Shown one piece after another: positions 16,607 to 25,050 of a stretch of DNA of 64,000 bases. Location: NCBI RefSeq assembly GCF_031450785.1, contig NZ_JARTWB010000003.1, positions 558,001 through 622,000 of the forward strand, in the 5' to 3' direction. The position numbers and the translations under genes were made by a program. The notes under the pieces are model-generated. The model saw only the letters and a program-made list of their open reading frames with translations. It made no database searches and was not told the origin of the DNA. Source of the DNA: Caballeronia sp. LZ062 (lineage in GTDB: Bacteria > Pseudomonadota > Gammaproteobacteria > Burkholderiales > Burkholderiaceae). The number at the start of each line of letters is the position of its first letter. Within the stretch, counting starts at the first letter, position 1.

Positions 16607-17050
16607 ATGGAACCTCAACTCGACAAGCGCTTCGGCTTTTTGATCGCGGACGTGGACCGCCTGTGCGGCAACCGCTTCGACGAATTGGCGAAATCGTCGC
16701 TCAATCTCACGCGTGCGCAGTGTCGCGTGCTTGCGTATCTGTCGCATTACGGAGAGGTGAATCAGGCGCGGCTCGCCTCGCTACTCGAAGTGGCGCCGAT
16801 TTCCGCCGGGCGCCTGCTTGACCGCATGGAAGAGGGCGGGTGGATCGTGCGGCGGCTCAATCCCGACGACCGCCGCGAGCGCCAGGTGCGCATGACCGCG
16901 AAGGCGCAGAAGGCGCTCGATAAAGCCAGGCGCGTCGGCGACGCGATCGCCGCGGAGGCGCTTGCGGGCCTCGACCGCCAGGAGCGCGACCGGCTGATCG
17001 CGCTGTTACAGCGTGTGCGGAGCAATCTGAGCCGAATCGTGGACCGGTGA
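16607..17050 (+). CDS. MarR family transcriptional regulator
   Basis: A 147-residue winged-helix repressor. The HTH is ARLASLLEVAPISAGRLLDRMEEGGWI (residues about 50-76) and the wing RRLNPDDRRERQVRMTAKAQ with the typical DxRxR pattern. Flanking helices (N-terminal FGFLIADVDRLCGN and C-terminal RDRLIALLQRVRSNL) form the dimer interface. A consensus -10 lies directly upstream and no Shine-Dalgarno is visible, which suggests a leaderless transcript. The hairpins at 16537-16594 are candidate operators. Target genes are unknown; neighbours give no clear clue. Confidence 0.92.
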   Translation: MEPQLDKRFGFLIADVDRLCGNRFDELAKSSLNLTRAQCRVLAYLSHYGEVNQARLASLLEVAPISAGRLLDRMEEGGWIVRRLNPDDRRERQVRMTAKAQKALDKARRVGDAIAAEALAGLDRQERDRLIALLQRVRSNLSRIVDR

Positions 17051-17139
17051 CAGATGGACCGCTTCTTGCAATGCGATGACTCGCCGCGTCAAGAAACGGA
17101 CCGTCACGCATCGACGGTCATCCACATCGGAGAATCTTC

Positions 17140-17436
17140 ATGTTGACAGTACGCACCGCACCGCTCGCCATTGTGGCGTTGTCCGTCGCCGCGCTCGTCA
17201 CGTTGCCCGTCACGCCTGCGCACGCGCAAGACGCGGGCGCTTCGACGCCGAAGCAAGTCAAGAAGGCCGAGAGAAAGGCGGCGCGTGCCAAGAAAGACGC
17301 CGAGCTGAGTGACCTCGAGAAGAACGGCTACAGCCCGTCGGGTGAGCAGACGGATTATCCGCAGAACCTTCAGAATGCACAGCGCCGCATTAACGCCGAG
17401 AAGGCGGGACAGCCGGCGCCTGCATCGGCGCCTTAA
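17140..17436 (+). CDS. DUF4148 family small exported protein
   Basis: A 98-residue protein with a signal peptide (hydrophobic APLAIVALSVAALVTLPV, AHA-Q cleavage near residue 29). The mature part is charged: a Lys/Ala coiled stretch (KQVKKAERKAARAKKDAEL) and a C-terminal block NGYSPSGEQTDYPQNLQNAQ, the conserved DUF4148 ending found widely in Burkholderiaceae. Good ribosome-binding site (GGAG, nine bases). Function unknown; likely periplasmic. Convergent with the EAL gene, 52 bases apart. Confidence 0.85.
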   Translation: MLTVRTAPLAIVALSVAALVTLPVTPAHAQDAGASTPKQVKKAERKAARAKKDAELSDLEKNGYSPSGEQTDYPQNLQNAQRRINAEKAGQPAPASAP

Positions 17437-17488
17437 GACTCGAACCGGCGATCGCCGCGCACGCACTTACAAGCGTGCGCGGGTTCAC

Positions 17489-18355
17489 TCAAGCGGCATC
17501 CGCCAACGGCACCACGCGGTGTTGCTTCATGTCGACGGGCCGGATGCGGCGCGCGCCGGGGACCTTCCCGATGCCAAACGCCGGCCGCGCGAGATAGAAG
17601 CCCTGCGCGAAGGCATGCGGCCACTGAGCGAGCCATTGCGCCTGTGCCGCCGTCTCGACGCCTTCGACGACCACCGACAGTTTCAGTCGCGCCATCAGCG
17701 CGAGCACCGACGAGAACACCGTGCGCGCATCCGCGTTATGTGGCGCTTCGGCGAGCAGTTCCTTGGCGATCTTCACAGTCCCGAAGCTGATCGGACCCAA
17801 GGCGGCAAGACACGCGAAGCCGGTGCCGAAATCGTCCATGGCGACGTTGACGCCGCGAGCGCGCAAACGTTGCACGACCTTCGCAATCGACGGGAAGCGG
17901 GCGAGATCCTGGTTCTCCGACAATTCCACTTCGATGGACGAAGGCGCGATGCCGTGGTCGCGGCACACGGCATCCAGCCGTTCCGCGAAGCCCTCGGCGG
18001 CAGCGACCGAAGGCGGCACGTTGATCGCCACGGGATAGGCCGCGCCGCCGCTCGCCTGCCATGTCGCGATGTCGTGCGAAACCGCGTTCATCACGAAGTC
18101 GGTCACTTCCAGCATGACTTCTTCGTCTTCGAGTGCTTCGTGGAACGCGCCCGGCAACAGCACTCCGAACTCGGGATGACGCCAGCGAATCAGGGCTTCC
18201 ATCTGCGCGAGCTCGCCGCTGTCGACTCGATAGATTCCCTGATACGCCATGCAGAATTCGCCGGCTTCCAGGCCTTCGAGCACGCGCGTTTTCAACGTGT
18301 CAGCGGTCTTGGCCGCGACAGTCGATGTGTGCGACCGGGAAAGAAATGTCTTCAT
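17489..18355 (-). CDS. Stand-alone EAL domain protein (c-di-GMP phosphodiesterase)
   Basis: A 288-residue soluble protein that is little more than an EAL domain, with no sensor. Residues for catalysis are there: MEALIRW (Glu), INVPPS (Asn), VELSEN (Glu), DDFGTG (two Asp), VKIAKEL (Lys), VVEGVET (two Glu) and AQGFYLARP (Gln). The usual Asp after the KI pair is replaced by Ala, a position not in the catalytic set, so activity is plausible. It would break c-di-GMP down to pGpG. Monocistronic and convergent with the DUF4148 gene. Confidence 0.9.
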   Translation of the reverse strand: MKTFLSRSHTSTVAAKTADTLKTRVLEGLEAGEFCMAYQGIYRVDSGELAQMEALIRWRHPEFGVLLPGAFHEALEDEEVMLEVTDFVMNAVSHDIATWQASGGAAYPVAINVPPSVAAAEGFAERLDAVCRDHGIAPSSIEVELSENQDLARFPSIAKVVQRLRARGVNVAMDDFGTGFACLAALGPISFGTVKIAKELLAEAPHNADARTVFSSVLALMARLKLSVVVEGVETAAQAQWLAQWPHAFAQGFYLARPAFGIGKVPGARRIRPVDMKQHRVVPLADAA

Positions 18356-18664
18356 GCTAAGCCGCCTTGCCAGTGGTTCCCGCGCTTAAATGCACGACTC
18401 ATGCCCGAATGGGCTATTTGTCCGGCAATTGCGTGGCGGCAAGGGGAAAACCCGGACCCATGCATCATGACAGGGCACGGTTCGGACGCTTAACGTTTCA
18501 AGCGCGATACACCATGCGCCGTTCGGTAGAAAATCTTCAAGCGGGAAAGCTCGCGGCGGTAAGAAGTAGCCCTCCGCCGCGATGCCGGGAGAAGCGCAGT
18601 TTGCAGTTTCTGCTGACGTTTCGCGTTTTGTTTATAATCCGCACTAGCGGACCTATTACTGCAA
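18356..18664. other. Intergenic stretch with an isolated TATAAT
   Basis: About 309 bp between the EAL gene start and the 3' end of the polyol ATPase gene. No gene is visible. A TATAAT hexamer on the plus strand (18633-18638) would read into the ATPase gene antisense, but its -35 region is poor. The promoter of the EAL gene should lie here on the minus strand. Confidence 0.4.
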
Positions 18665-19786
18665 TCAGATGGTCGCCGCCTGCGTCATTGACCGCATGGA
18701 TTCCAGCGCGCTGCCGTCCTCTCGGAAGAGATGCACGTGCCGAATGCTGAAGCCGACGTTCAGCCGCTGTCCCTCTACGGCCGTCGATTCCCCCGAACCC
18801 TTTACCTGAATCACGAGATCGTTCGGTAAGCGAACATGCAGCAACGTTTCGCCGCCGAGATGCTCGATCACCATGACATCGCCTGTGAGGCCGCTATCGA
18901 TGTCGCCTCCGCGTTCTTCGATGAAATGCTCGGGCCGTATGCCGAGCGTGAGCGTTTCCCCTGGCTGCACTGAGGACGCCTTGAATGGCAACGCCAACTG
19001 TTCTCCACCCGGCAGTTCGATGGTCACGCCCGCGTTGTCCGCGCGCAATACGCGCACGTCGATGAAGTTCATCTTCGGCGAACCGATAAAGCCGGCAACG
19101 AAGCGATTGTGCGGCGTCCGATACAACTCGAGCGGCGACCCGATCTGCTCCACCCGGCCATGATTCAGCACGACGATGCGATCCGCCATGGTCATGGCTT
19201 CCGTCTGATCGTGGGTGACGTAGATCATCGTCGCGTTCAACTGCTTGTGCAGTTTGATGAGTTCGAGCCGCATCTGGACGCGCAGCGCGGCATCCAGGTT
19301 GGATAGCGGTTCATCGAACAGGAAGACCTTGGGCTCCCGCACGATGGAGCGCCCGATGGCCACGCGCTGACGCTGCCCGCCCGACAAGGCGCGCGGACGC
19401 CGCTCCAGCAACTGCCCGATCTGCAGAATGTCCGCCGCGCGTTGAACGCGTTCCTTGATCTGCGCTTCGGGGAGCTTCAGCATACGAAGGCCGAACGCAA
19501 TGTTCTCGTACACCGTCATGTGGGGATAGAGCGCATACGACTGGAACACCATCGCCACGCCGCGTTGCGATGGTTCGAGATCGGTCACGTCTTCGCCACC
19601 GATCATCACCTGACCCGAGTCGCTTCTTTCCAGACCCGCGATGGTGCGCAGCAAAGTGGACTTGCCGCAACCCGACGGACCCACGAAGACCATGAACTCA
19701 CGGTCGGCTACTTCGATGTCGATGCCCTTCAGCACATCGGCGCCCGCGAAGGCCTTGCGAATCTGCTGCAGATGCACTGCGCTCAT
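18665..19786 (-). CDS. CUT1 sugar/polyol ABC transporter ATP-binding protein (UgpC/MalK-like)
   Basis: Cytoplasmic ATPase of 373 residues for the transporter encoded divergently at 19988-23208. One nucleotide-binding domain (Walker A GPSGCGKST near residue 37, Q-loop VFQSYALYPHMTVYEN, signature LSGGQRQRVAIGRS, Walker B VFLFDEP, H-loop YVTHD) is followed by a TOBE regulatory domain from about residue 240 (GIRPEHFIEE, HVRLPNDLVIQVKG). Strong ribosome-binding site (AGGAGA). It is the only ATPase in the locus, so it must power both permeases although it is transcribed the other way from the shared control region. Confidence 0.93.
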   Translation of the reverse strand: MSAVHLQQIRKAFAGADVLKGIDIEVADREFMVFVGPSGCGKSTLLRTIAGLERSDSGQVMIGGEDVTDLEPSQRGVAMVFQSYALYPHMTVYENIAFGLRMLKLPEAQIKERVQRAADILQIGQLLERRPRALSGGQRQRVAIGRSIVREPKVFLFDEPLSNLDAALRVQMRLELIKLHKQLNATMIYVTHDQTEAMTMADRIVVLNHGRVEQIGSPLELYRTPHNRFVAGFIGSPKMNFIDVRVLRADNAGVTIELPGGEQLALPFKASSVQPGETLTLGIRPEHFIEERGGDIDSGLTGDVMVIEHLGGETLLHVRLPNDLVIQVKGSGESTAVEGQRLNVGFSIRHVHLFREDGSALESMRSMTQAATI

Positions 19787-19870
19787 GCGTGTCTCCTACC
19801 GGAACGAGTTCAAGGCTGAACTGCGCGATGATGCGCAGTGCAGCATCCGATGTCTTCGTCGATTTAGTTC

Positions 19871-19899
19871 TTGACAACCTGTTCGGGCCAAAATATACA
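19871..19899 (+). promoter_or_regulatory. Strong sigma-70 promoter of the polyol transport operon
   Basis: TTGACA (19871-19876) and TATACA (19894-19899) are separated by exactly 17 bases, a near-consensus promoter for the binding-protein gene at 19988. The inverted repeat at 19901-19920 lies directly downstream over the expected transcription start. Confidence 0.8.
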
Positions 19900-19900
19900 A

Positions 19901-19920
19901 TTGTAAAACGCAAATTACAA
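19901..19920. promoter_or_regulatory. Candidate operator of the SorC-type regulator
   Basis: TTGTAA and TTACAA form a perfect 6-8-6 inverted repeat immediately after the -10 hexamer of the 19871-19899 promoter. A protein bound here would block initiation. The SorC-type regulator encoded at 23244 in the same operon is the obvious candidate. Confidence 0.6.
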
Positions 19921-19987
19921 GTGAAACGGACCGACGGAACGAAAGGAAGAATCCGCACCATCAGCTCAAGAACAACAGGAGACAGGC

Positions 19988-21358
19988 ATGAACAAACGCT
20001 TCATCCCGGCCAGGCACGTTGGCCCGCTCAAACACGTCGCGGCTGTTGCGTTGCTCGCGGCAAGCGCCGCGTTCGCTGCATCGAACGCTCATGCCTGGAC
20101 TTTGAAAGAAGCGGCGCAGCCGTATTCGGGCACCACCATCAAAGCCATATTCCTCGACAGGCCCGGATACAAGGCCGCACAAACCCTGATTCCCCAGTTC
20201 GAAAAAGAGACCGGCATCAAGGTGCGTTGGGAAGTCATTCCGTACGAGAACACGCGCGAGAAGGAAGTGCTCAACTTCGTGGGCGGCGGAGACCAGGACG
20301 TGGTGCTCGTCGACGTGGTGTGGATCGGCGAATTCGCCAGCAACAAGTGGCTCGTGCCCATCAAGAAGTTCACGGACGACCCGAAGCTCGCTGATCCGAG
20401 CCTCAACCTGAAGGGCTTCTTCCCGATTCTTCTGGATTCCTTCGGCACGTGGGACAAGGTCACGTATGGCCTGCCCTTCGATAATTATTCGGGTCTCATG
20501 TTCTACAACAAGTGCATGCTGAAGGACGCCGGCTTCGACGAGCCGCCGAAGACATGGGACGAGTTGTTGAATACCTATGCGCCCAAACTCACGAAGGGCG
20601 ACAAATTCGCGTTCGCGTTGCAGTCGCGGCGCGGCGAGACGCAATCGGCCGACAGCTTCATGCGCGTGCTGTGGCCCAACGGCGGCTCTCTGCTGGACGC
20701 GAAGTTCAAGTCGAATCTGATGTCGCCGCAATCGCAGGCGGGCCTGGAATACCGGCAGAAGCTGATGAAGTACATGCCGCCGGGCATCGTCGATTTCGAC
20801 CATGCCGAAGCGGTGAATGCGCTTGCGCAAGGCCAGGTTGCGATGATTACCGAATGGTCCGCGTTCTATCCCACGCTGACCGATCCGAGCAAGTCGAAGC
20901 TCGGCAATTGTCTCGCTATCACGACCGAGCCCAAAGGCCCCGCAGGGCTGAAGCCCGCGCTCGGCGGCTTCTCGCTTGCGGTGAATGCGAAAGCCAGCGC
21001 CAAGAAGCAGGCCGCTTCGTGGCTCTTCATTCAATGGATCACGTCCGAGGCAATGGCGAAGCCTTATCTCGATGCGGGAGGCGTGCCCGCCCGCATGGCC
21101 GTCTATCAGGACAAAGGCGTGCAGGACAAGTATCCGTTCGTGAAGCCGATGGTGGAATCGTGGCAAGGCGGCGTGCCGGACTACCGTCCTCGCTTTCCTG
21201 AGTGGCCCGCCGTGTCGGAAGTGATCGGCGAATGGGGCAGCAAGATGATGCTCGGGCAAGTGACGGTGAAAGAGGGCGCGCAGACCATCGGTCAGAAGAC
21301 CGAGGACATCCTGAAGAAAGCGGGCTATTACGACGGCAAAAAGCCGCTGCTGAAGTAA
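19988..21358 (+). CDS. Periplasmic solute-binding protein, family 1 (polyol/sugar ABC transporter)
   Basis: Substrate-binding protein of 456 residues with a signal peptide (basic start, [14 protein letters not shown] core, AHA-W cleavage near residue 36). The mature chain shows family 1 features: [48 protein letters not shown], and TEWSAFYP. Ribosome-binding site AGGAGA. First gene of an operon with two permeases, a SorC-type regulator and three dehydrogenases, which argues for a polyol as ligand (for example xylitol, arabitol or a tetritol); the ligand itself is not evident from sequence. Confidence 0.92.
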   Translation: MNKRFIPARHVGPLKHVAAVALLAASAAFAASNAHAWTLKEAAQPYSGTTIKAIFLDRPGYKAAQTLIPQFEKETGIKVRWEVIPYENTREKEVLNFVGGGDQDVVLVDVVWIGEFASNKWLVPIKKFTDDPKLADPSLNLKGFFPILLDSFGTWDKVTYGLPFDNYSGLMFYNKCMLKDAGFDEPPKTWDELLNTYAPKLTKGDKFAFALQSRRGETQSADSFMRVLWPNGGSLLDAKFKSNLMSPQSQAGLEYRQKLMKYMPPGIVDFDHAEAVNALAQGQVAMITEWSAFYPTLTDPSKSKLGNCLAITTEPKGPAGLKPALGGFSLAVNAKASAKKQAASWLFIQWITSEAMAKPYLDAGGVPARMAVYQDKGVQDKYPFVKPMVESWQGGVPDYRPRFPEWPAVSEVIGEWGSKMMLGQVTVKEGAQTIGQKTEDILKKAGYYDGKKPLLK

Positions 21359-21388
21359 GCACGACGATCAGGAACCGGAGACATTTCG

Positions 21389-22330
21389 ATGGCTAACAGC
21401 ACTGCAACGCCCGCGACGCCAGCGCGAGGTTCGCGCAAGGGCGCCCGGCGCTTCGGAGTACTGCCGCGCTCGCCTGCGTTCTGGTTCCTGATTCCCGCTA
21501 TTTTCGCGCTTGCGGTAATCGGCATCTATCCGTTGTTGCTCGCGCTCTATAACTCGTTTCATCAATACAAGCTAGCGGATCTCGCATCGGGCACGCCATT
21601 CGTCGGCTTGGACAACTACATCGCGACGCTATCCGACCCATCGTTCTGGGGCGCGCTCGGACGCACTGCGCTGTTCCTTTGCCTCACGCTGCCTATCGAA
21701 GTCGCGCTCGGTCTCTTTGCGGCGCTCATGCTGCATCGCACGGACCTGCGCTTCATGCGCGCAGCGGCGCGTGTCAGTCTCGTCATTCCGATGGCCACCA
21801 CGTATGCGGTCGTCGGGCTGATCGGGCGGCTGATCTTCAACCGGCAGTTCGGTGTCGCCAACTATCTGACCAGTCTCTTCGGCATTCCTCCGCAAGACTG
21901 GCTTGCCGATCCGACGCTCGCATTCGTGTCGGTGATGATCATGGATATCTGGCAATGGACGCCGTTCTGCGCGCTCATCATGCTGGCCGGACTTTCGATG
22001 GTGCCGAAAGAAGCGGAAGAAGCCGCGCGCCTCGAGACGCCAAAATGGAGCATGATTCTCTGGCACTTGCAGCGGCCGTATCTCTTGCCCGGACTCACTG
22101 CCATTCTCATTTTGCGTTCGGCCGACATGCTCAAGATGTTCGACGCCGTGTTCACGATGACGCGAGGCGGTCCCGGTGCGGCGACCGAATTCATCAGCGT
22201 CTATATCCAGCGCGTCGGCTTTCGGCTCTTCGATCAGGGCATGGCGTCGGCACAGGCCATCATTCTGCTGATTCTGACGATCGTGCTTTCGCGTCTCTAC
22301 ATTCGTTTCGTCTATCGGGAGGCTGCGTGA
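21389..22330 (+). CDS. CUT1 ABC transporter permease (MalF/UgpA type)
   Basis: Inner-membrane permease, 313 residues, about six helices (for example FWFLIPAIFALAVIGIYPLL near residue 30). The cytoplasmic EAA loop that docks with the ATPase is EEAARLETPKWSMILWHLQRP (about 210-230). Starts at ATG after CCGGAGA. Its TGA overlaps the GTG start of the second permease (GTGA), showing coupling. Confidence 0.94.
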   Translation: MANSTATPATPARGSRKGARRFGVLPRSPAFWFLIPAIFALAVIGIYPLLLALYNSFHQYKLADLASGTPFVGLDNYIATLSDPSFWGALGRTALFLCLTLPIEVALGLFAALMLHRTDLRFMRAAARVSLVIPMATTYAVVGLIGRLIFNRQFGVANYLTSLFGIPPQDWLADPTLAFVSVMIMDIWQWTPFCALIMLAGLSMVPKEAEEAARLETPKWSMILWHLQRPYLLPGLTAILILRSADMLKMFDAVFTMTRGGPGAATEFISVYIQRVGFRLFDQGMASAQAIILLILTIVLSRLYIRFVYREAA

Positions 22331-23208
22331 GTACGTCGGCTTTGCAAACGTCGAACGGCGGCACCAGTCAGCGTGCGAAGCGCGCGCGTGCCGCACGAAA
22401 GCGCGCTACCGTATGGCACTTTCTGGGGCTCGTGGTCGTGTTCATGTCGTCCGTGTTTCCGTTCTACTGGATGGTGACGACGAGCCTGAAGAGCCAGGCC
22501 GATGCACTCGCGTATCCGCCGAAGTGGCTGTTCAGTCCGACGTTCCATCACTATTCCGCCGCGCTCTTCGAGCACGACGTCGCGGGCAGCTTGCTGAATT
22601 CGCTCATCATCGCCAGTTGCACGACGGTGCTCGCCATTCTGCTCGGTACGCCGGCCGCCTATGCGCTCGCACGCTACGAGTTTCGCGGCAAGGAAGACCT
22701 GTGGTTCTGGTTCATCTCGAACCGCATGGTGAGCCCCGTGGTGCTCGCCGTGCCGTTCTTTCTCATCGCGACGAAGCTCGATCTCGTCGATACGCACGTG
22801 GTCTTGATACTGCTGTATCTGACGTTCTCGCTGCCCATCGTCGTATGGATCTGCACCGACCAGTTCCGCAATATTCCGGTCGAACTGGATGAAGCCGCGC
22901 GGCTCGATGGCGCGTCACCGTGGCGCGTGTTCTGGCGCATCAATTTGCCGCTCGCAATGCCGGGTATCGTCGTCTCAGCCATCTTCGCGTTCATCTTCTC
23001 GTGGAACGATCTGCTCTATGCGCTCGTGCTCACACGTACCGATGCGATCACGTCACCCGTTGCGGCGACGAGCTACATGAGCGGCTATGAGTTGCCGTGG
23101 GGCGAGATCATGGCGACCGGCACGCTGATCGTGCTGCCGATGGTGGTGTTTGCGCTGCTCGTATCGGGCCGGCTCGTACAAGGGCTCACGATGGGCGCGG
23201 TGAAGTAG
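22327..23208 (+). CDS. CUT1 ABC transporter permease (MalG/UgpE type)
   Basis: Second permease, 293 residues, pairs with the first. Hydrophobic start FLGLVVVFMSSVFPFYWMVTTSLK, EAA loop ELDEAARLDGASPWRVFWRI (about 178-197). The start is GTG at 22327, which overlaps the TGA of the preceding gene by four bases; earlier in-frame ATGs lie inside the first permease gene and give Arg/His-rich sequence, so they are rejected. About 35 bases separate it from the regulator gene. Confidence 0.93.
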   Translation: MSTSALQTSNGGTSQRAKRARAARKRATVWHFLGLVVVFMSSVFPFYWMVTTSLKSQADALAYPPKWLFSPTFHHYSAALFEHDVAGSLLNSLIIASCTTVLAILLGTPAAYALARYEFRGKEDLWFWFISNRMVSPVVLAVPFFLIATKLDLVDTHVVLILLYLTFSLPIVVWICTDQFRNIPVELDEAARLDGASPWRVFWRINLPLAMPGIVVSAIFAFIFSWNDLLYALVLTRTDAITSPVAATSYMSGYELPWGEIMATGTLIVLPMVVFALLVSGRLVQGLTMGAVK

Positions 23209-23243
23209 ACTCGCGCCTTTTACAGTGCGTTCACAGTGAGAAC

Positions 23244-24224
23244 ATGAGCAAGACAGCACCGTCCATTGCCGTTGCAGAAGCAGACGAGTCGATCGACTTG
23301 GAAGAGGAATTGCAGGCGCGCGTGGCCTGGCATTACTACGTCGGAAACCTGACGCAACAGGAAATCGCGCAGCGCATTGGCAGTAATCGTGTGCGCGTGA
23401 ATCGGCTACTTGCTGCGAGCCGGGAATCCGGGTTAGTGCAGATCACCATCAACAGCAAGATCGCGCCGTGTGTGGCGCTCGAAAACATGCTGGAACAGCG
23501 CTTCGGACTGGAATGTGCGGTCGTCGTGCCGACAGGCGCGAACACGGAAGCGAATAACGCGGCGCTCGGCATCGGCGCGGCATCGTACTTTGCCAAGCAG
23601 ATCGTCGCGGGGCAGACCATTGGACTCGGCTGGGGCCGCACCATTCGCGCCGTTCTGCGCGCCATGCCGCAACGCAGTTACGGCGCGGTATCGGCTGTTT
23701 CGCTGCAAGGCGGCTTGTCGCATTGCCCGAGCATCAACACGTTCGATATCGTTTCGGACTTCGCGAACATTTGTCGTGCGGATGGCTACCTCTTTGCCGC
23801 GCCCATCTACGTCAGCAGCCAAAAGGCGCGCGACGTGATCTTGCAGGAAGGCACCGTGCGTGAGACGTATGAGCTTGCGCGCAGTGCGGACCTCGCGCTC
23901 CTCACGTGCGGCGATCTCACAGAGTCGCTCGTCGTGACCTATGGCATCGACACACCCGACCAATTGCGCACGCTTCAGAAGGCGGGCGCGGTGGGCGACA
24001 TGCTCGGTCATTTCATGGATGAAGACGGCGAGCTGATCGATCATCCGCTGAATCGTCGCACGGTGGCGATCACGCTCGAAGACTTGCGCAAGATACGCCG
24101 CGTCGTTCTCGTGAGCGGCGGCGCCAAGAAGTTTCATGTCACGCGTGCGGCTTTGCGCGGGCGCTATCCGTCGGTGCTCGTCACCGATGAAGACACCGCG
24201 CAGCGTCTGTGCGACGAACCCTGA
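23244..24224 (+). CDS. SorC/DeoR-type sugar-binding transcriptional regulator
   Basis: A 326-residue regulator. N-terminal HTH LTQQEIAQRIGSNRVRVNRLL (about residues 35-55), then the SorC-type sugar-phosphate-binding domain from about 80 onward (GIGAASYFAKQIVAGQTIGLGWGRTI, SLQGGL, ending LVSGGAKKFHVTRAALRGRYPSVLVTD in pieces). It sits inside the transport/dehydrogenase operon, so it probably senses an intermediate and controls the promoter at 19871-19899 through the TTGTAA-N8-TTACAA site. The ATG at 23244 begins just before the acidic leader; a longer frame reaches back into the permease gene and is rejected. Confidence 0.93.
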   Translation: MSKTAPSIAVAEADESIDLEEELQARVAWHYYVGNLTQQEIAQRIGSNRVRVNRLLAASRESGLVQITINSKIAPCVALENMLEQRFGLECAVVVPTGANTEANNAALGIGAASYFAKQIVAGQTIGLGWGRTIRAVLRAMPQRSYGAVSAVSLQGGLSHCPSINTFDIVSDFANICRADGYLFAAPIYVSSQKARDVILQEGTVRETYELARSADLALLTCGDLTESLVVTYGIDTPDQLRTLQKAGAVGDMLGHFMDEDGELIDHPLNRRTVAITLEDLRKIRRVVLVSGGAKKFHVTRAALRGRYPSVLVTDEDTAQRLCDEP

Positions 24225-24231
24225 ATAGTCC

Positions 24232-24978
24232 ATGACCTCGATCGATAGAAATCGCGAGTTTGCAGGCAAGACCGTGCTCGTCACCGGCGCGGGAAAGGGC
24301 ATCGGTTATGCGACGGTGCATCTGCTGATCGAGCGCGGCGCACGTGTGATTGCGTTGAGCCGGAGCGCCGCCGATCTTTCTGCGCTCGCGAGCGAGACGG
24401 GCTGCGAGACGATCACCGTCGATCTTGCGGATGCCAGCGCAGCACGCGAGGCAGCGCGCGCGGCACAGCCGGTCGATCTGCTCGTCAATTGCGCGGGGCT
24501 CGTCGAATTGCAGCCGTTTCTCGATACGACCGTCGACGCATTCGATCTCACGATGCACGTCAACGTGCGCGCTGCGATGATCGTGTCGCAGGAATGCGCG
24601 AAAAGCATGATCGCGCGCAAGACGGGTGGTGCAATAGTGAATGTATCGAGTCTATCCGCGACGGTCGGCTTGCCCCTGCATGCATCGTACTGCGCATCCA
24701 AAGGCGCGCTCGACGCCATGACGCGCGTGATGGCTGTCGAACTCGGGCCGCACGGCATTCGCGTGAACGCGGTCAACCCGGTTGTCACGATGACGCCGAT
24801 GGCCGAGAAGGCATGGAGCGATCCCGCGAAGTCCGGCCCCATGCTCGAGCGCATTCCGCTTAACCGCTTCGTTCAACCTGTGGAAGTGGCGCGCACCATC
24901 GCCTATTTGCTCGGCGACGACTCGAGCATGGTAAGCGGCGTCAGCCTTGCGATCGACGGCGGCTTTCAGGCGGGATGA
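24232..24978 (+). CDS. SDR oxidoreductase resembling dicarbonyl/L-xylulose reductase
   Basis: Short-chain dehydrogenase of 248 residues. Motifs: VTGAGKGIGYATV (cofactor), ALSRSAADL (Arg after the second strand, NADP preference), NCAG, and the active site SSLSATVG with YCASKGALD. The run of blocks LQPFLDTTVDAFD, LGPHGIRVNAVNP, WSDPAKSGPMLERIPL and DGGF is strikingly like eukaryotic dicarbonyl/L-xylulose reductase, which interconverts L-xylulose and xylitol; D-threitol dehydrogenases are also in this subgroup. The gene starts seven bases after the regulator. Place in the operon supports a polyol/ketose role. Confidence 0.9.
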   Translation: MTSIDRNREFAGKTVLVTGAGKGIGYATVHLLIERGARVIALSRSAADLSALASETGCETITVDLADASAAREAARAAQPVDLLVNCAGLVELQPFLDTTVDAFDLTMHVNVRAAMIVSQECAKSMIARKTGGAIVNVSSLSATVGLPLHASYCASKGALDAMTRVMAVELGPHGIRVNAVNPVVTMTPMAEKAWSDPAKSGPMLERIPLNRFVQPVEVARTIAYLLGDDSSMVSGVSLAIDGGFQAG

Positions 24979-25050
24979 ATTCGCGACGCATACAAGACGC
25001 AATACAGGAAGCAATCAAACCGGCTCAACGAACAGCACGAAGGAACGACA

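Noticed and set aside
17489..18355. EAL protein as a degenerate, inactive domain
   Set aside because: All residues of the catalytic set are present; only a non-catalytic Asp after KI is changed.
18633..18638. TATAAT on the plus strand as a promoter for an antisense or small RNA
   Set aside because: No acceptable -35 at 16-18 bp and no conserved downstream structure seen.
19961..21259. Long minus-strand frame antisense to the solute-binding protein gene
   Set aside because: His/Arg/Leu-rich, no family motif and exactly opposite a clear gene; long antisense frames are expected at this GC content.
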